Shown here piece after piece: positions 61,831 through 64,000 of a stretch of 64,000 nucleotides of DNA (the first letter of the stretch is position 1; every line of letters begins with the position of its first letter). The notes under the pieces are model-generated. The model ran no database searches. It was given only the letters and a program-made list of their open reading frames with translations, and was not told the DNA's origin. The stretch spans positions 1 to 64,000 of the forward strand of contig JAAWBX010000005.1 in NCBI GenBank assembly GCA_022792885.1, given 5' to 3'. Source of the stretch: Lachnospiraceae bacterium. Lineage in GTDB: Bacteria; Bacillota; Clostridia; Lachnospirales; Lachnospiraceae. The translations under genes were made by a program, and so were the position numbers.

Positions 61831-61857
61831 TTATGAAAATGAAAAATCGGTCGATAT
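61831..61857 (+). promoter_or_regulatory. Sigma-28-type promoter of YlqG-like gene
   Basis: TTAT (61831-61834), a 15-base spacer, and GTCGATAT (61850-61857), 39 bases before the start codon. It diverges from the flgM promoter 24 bases away. Confidence 0.6.
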
Positions 61858-61895
61858 ACTATGATATATAGTATGCATTTTTTTACGGAGGTCGT

Positions 61896-63329
61896 ATGTC
61901 CAATATTCTGCAAGTAACCAACCCGGTCAATGACAGCGGCCGGAATGTGATCAATACGAACGATTCCAGGAGCCTTTCGGAAAGCCAGCAGGTTCAAAAT
62001 CCGGTGGATCCCACCCGCGTGGTACGGGCGGACGGACCGGAAGGCGGCAGGACCGGCGACGCCATGGGAGAAGGAACCTATGCGGTCGTCGATTATGAGA
62101 GCAATTACGGCGCTTTTATAAAAAGAATGGGAGAGAGCCTGGAGCTTCCCAAGATGCTGGAACAGCTTTTTCAGGCGGAAGAGGCGGCCGTTCTTTTTGC
62201 GGACCAGGAGACGGCGGCTCCGCTTTTGCAACAGCTTTTTTCTTCGATTCAGATGAATTCTCCGGAAGAACTTCTGGCTTTTTTTAAGGCCCAGGAGGAA
62301 TTGCAGGCGAAGTTTTCCGGTCCTTTTTTTGACGGAATCCGGAAACTTCTGAACGGGAACCGCAGTGATTCGGCGAAAGAGGCCGTACTTTCTTTTTTGC
62401 GCAGTTATAACAGCTTTTCTTCCGCCCCGCATACCTTAAAGCAGATGAAGGGGCTGACGGAGGATATCAGCCGCCTGATGCTGAAACATTTCCGGGGGGA
62501 ATATCAGGATATTCTGGACGACATGGACTGGGAAGCGCCCGGCGGGGAGACGAAGGCCAACGCGGCCGTTTTGAATCAGAGATTGATTCCTTTTCTCGCG
62601 TCTTATATTTCCAAGACTCATGATTACGGTCCCGTGCGCAACGCGGTTATGCTTCTGGTTTTTCATGCGGTGAAGTACGAGGAGGGCGATGCGGACCGGC
62701 TTTTCCAGTTTTTTGACAGGATGTCCCGGGTGAGAGGATTCGAACAGGCCTTTGATCTTGATAAAGAAGGGATTCGGGAAGAACTGGATCATATGCTGTC
62801 GGCGTTGGGAAAGCAGGGGGTAAGAGACGCTTTTGCGGATGCTTTTTCAAGGCTTGTGGCGAAGGGAGCGAACGGCGAAGCCGGATTGGAGAATATTCAG
62901 CAATTTTATAATATTATGAACGGGATGCTGGTGAATGAGAGCGTGTATCTGCCTTTGATTCATTTGCTGCTTCCGTTTCGTTATCAGGATCAGCAGGTTA
63001 TGTCGGAGATCTGGGTGGATCCGGATTCTGGCAAGGATAATGAGGAAGGCCGCAGGACCAAGATGCTTCTTAAGTTTGACATCCGCAACCTGGGGCGCTT
63101 TGATCTGGTTCTTATGCTGGCCAACCGTCAGGTCGGGATGCAGCTTTATGTGCCTCCCGCTTTGAAAGAAAAATCTGACAGGATCGGCAGGGATGTAACG
63201 GGAATTTTTAAAAAGAGCGGACTGACGGTGGGGTCGCTCCTGGTTCGTGAAAAAAAAGGCGAACTTAAAGTAACCGATGTGTTTCCGGAGATCCGGGAAA
63301 AAGAAAGGACGATCAATGTCAGAATTTGA
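61896..63329 (+). CDS. YlqG-like protein with FliK-C-like domain
   Basis: A 477-residue protein with a long helical N-terminal region (about residues 60-380) and a C-terminal domain (about 395-465) that resembles the FliK hook domain: TKMLLKFDIRNLGRFDLVLM and VGMQLYVPPALKEKSDRI, then FKKSGLTVGSLLV. Bacillus has the same pair of genes, ylqG and ylqH. The overlap of 14 bases with the FlhB-C-like gene supports a working pair. AGGAGG-like ACGGAGG precedes the ATG. The function is unknown; a second substrate-switch or ruler system is a reasonable guess. Confidence 0.78.
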   Translation: MSNILQVTNPVNDSGRNVINTNDSRSLSESQQVQNPVDPTRVVRADGPEGGRTGDAMGEGTYAVVDYESNYGAFIKRMGESLELPKMLEQLFQAEEAAVLFADQETAAPLLQQLFSSIQMNSPEELLAFFKAQEELQAKFSGPFFDGIRKLLNGNRSDSAKEAVLSFLRSYNSFSSAPHTLKQMKGLTEDISRLMLKHFRGEYQDILDDMDWEAPGGETKANAAVLNQRLIPFLASYISKTHDYGPVRNAVMLLVFHAVKYEEGDADRLFQFFDRMSRVRGFEQAFDLDKEGIREELDHMLSALGKQGVRDAFADAFSRLVAKGANGEAGLENIQQFYNIMNGMLVNESVYLPLIHLLLPFRYQDQQVMSEIWVDPDSGKDNEEGRRTKMLLKFDIRNLGRFDLVLMLANRQVGMQLYVPPALKEKSDRIGRDVTGIFKKSGLTVGSLLVREKKGELKVTDVFPEIREKERTINVRI

Positions 63330-63633
63330 TGATTTAGTAAGAAAAAAGGCCGTAGCGTTGAAATATGACCCGCAGAAGAACGGAGCTCCGGTAGTGGTAG
63401 CCTCCGGCATGGGGTATCTGGCGGAGCGGATCACGGAGGCCGCGATGGAATCCGGCGTGCCGGTCTACGAAGACGATTCTTTGGCTACGATGCTGACTCA
63501 GCTTGAGCTGGGGGCGGCGATTCCGCAGGAACTCTATCAGGCCATTGTGGATATTTATATTTATTTTCTTGGTTATGTGCCGGAAGAGGAACCGGCGTTG
63601 GACGGGGGAGAGGAGAGGGAACCGGAATTGTAG
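63316..63633 (+). CDS. FlhB C-terminal domain homologue (YlqH/FlhX-like)
   Basis: A 105-residue soluble protein equal to the cleaved cytoplasmic part of FlhB. It aligns from just after the NPTH site: AVALKYDPQKNGAPVVVASG mirrors FlhB's AVAIQYDPDKHGAPVVLAKG, and the VPVYEDDSLATMLTQLELGA segment continues the match. It lacks the membrane part and the cleavage motif. Such proteins can replace or compete with FlhB-C in substrate switching. I chose the ATG at 63316; a longer reading within the preceding gene is unsupported. Confidence 0.88.
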   Translation: MSEFDDLVRKKAVALKYDPQKNGAPVVVASGMGYLAERITEAAMESGVPVYEDDSLATMLTQLELGAAIPQELYQAIVDIYIYFLGYVPEEEPALDGGEEREPEL

Positions 63634-63640
63634 GGTTCGC

Positions 63641-63669
63641 TTGACTATCCTACATAGCTGCGATATAAT
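63641..63669 (+). promoter_or_regulatory. Sigma-A promoter of transglycosylase gene
   Basis: TTGACT at 63641-63646, a 17-base spacer, and TATAAT at 63664-63669, 44 bases before the start codon. Confidence 0.78.
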
Positions 63670-63712
63670 AAACAGAATATGAACGAGCGAATTTTGGAAG
63701 GAGTAAGAAGCG

Positions 63713-64000
63713 ATGAGTTTGGTAACGTCCATAGAACAGTCGGGTGGATTGCTTAATTCGGGAGCGGTTTCCCGGGCCGGAAGAAGCGTTTCCGGGAACA
63801 GTGGTTTTCAGGCTGTGCTGGAGAGAAAACTTTCGTCCTCAAGCGGGGATCTGAACACAATTTTTGAGGAGGCTGCGTCCCGTTATAATCTGCCGGTTAC
63901 CCTGCTCAGAGCGGTTGCGAAGACCGAATCGAATTTTAACGCTTCGGCCGTGTCTCCGGCCGGCGCGATGGGCGTGATGCAGTTGATGCCGAACACGGCG
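63713..64000 (+). CDS. Lytic transglycosylase (SLT domain), partial
   Basis: The first 96 residues of a peptidoglycan lytic transglycosylase, cut off by the window end. A Ser-rich start is followed by the SLT domain: AASRYNLPVTLLRAVAKTES with catalytic Glu72, then NASAVSPAGAMGVMQLMPNT, the hallmark of the fold. AAGGAG precedes the ATG. Beside late flagellar genes it may open the cell wall for the rod, as FlgJ or similar enzymes do, though a general wall role is possible. Confidence 0.92.
   Translation, partial: MSLVTSIEQSGGLLNSGAVSRAGRSVSGNSGFQAVLERKLSSSSGDLNTIFEEAASRYNLPVTLLRAVAKTESNFNASAVSPAGAMGVMQLMPNTA

Overview
The window looks like a chromosome segment of a motile, flagellated member of the Clostridia, most likely Lachnospiraceae. 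The evidence is the Bacillus/Clostridium-type flagellar gene set (FlbD, FliY with CheC domains, CheC/CheD/CheV, FliW-CsrA, YlqG/YlqH-like genes), a class B sortase, lipoprotein-type substrate-binding proteins, a ptb-buk butyrate pair, strong AGGAGG ribosome sites and a fairly GC-rich coding style. No mobile element, CRISPR array, rRNA or tRNA was seen. The species cannot be fixed from the sequence alone.

Region 1 (1-23309) is metabolic and envelope-related. A thiamine salvage and redox block comes first (thiM, a HAD phosphatase, a thiamine-binding small protein, a COG2509 flavoprotein). A polar amino-acid ABC transporter follows, continued by an opine-dehydrogenase-like protein and an Fe-S aldo/keto reductase. 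Next are a convergent TVP38-family membrane protein, a 1336-residue RND exporter with a roughly 300-residue coiled-coil insertion, the ptb-buk pair, a methyltransferase with Hsp33, a convergent cold-shock gene, and a Gld-like ABC-2 export operon (ATPase, permease, GldG-like, DUF4340-like) ending in sortase B.

Region 2 (23478-50313) is one long same-strand flagellar/chemotaxis supercluster behind a sigma-A promoter: flgB, fliE, fliF-K, flgD, the TIGR02530 gene, flgE, flbD, motAB, fliM, cheY, flgC, fliY, fliO-R, flhB, flhA, the sigma-28 gene, two rod/hook proteins, cheC, cheD, cheV, and a ParA ATPase paired with a ComFB-domain protein. Notable departures from the usual order are flgC moved about 13 kb away from flgB, no fliL between motB and fliM, and no flhF/flhG after flhA. 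FliY carries three tandem copies of a FliM-like CheY-docking motif in its linker.

Region 3 (50347-64000) holds the late genes. fliD, fliS, a FliT-like gene and a second FliD-like gene lie on the plus strand, followed by a degenerate nucleotidyltransferase-fold gene. The flgM-flgN-flgK-flgL-DUF6470-fliW-csrA operon is on the minus strand. Divergent from it is a YlqG-like (FliK-C-like)/YlqH-like (FlhB-C-like) pair, and then a lytic transglycosylase cut by the window edge. Three promoters of the form TTAT-N15-GYCGATAK sit before fliD, flgM and the YlqG-like gene and probably mark the sigma-28 regulon. Flagellin and the CheA/CheW/CheB/CheR core are not in the window.
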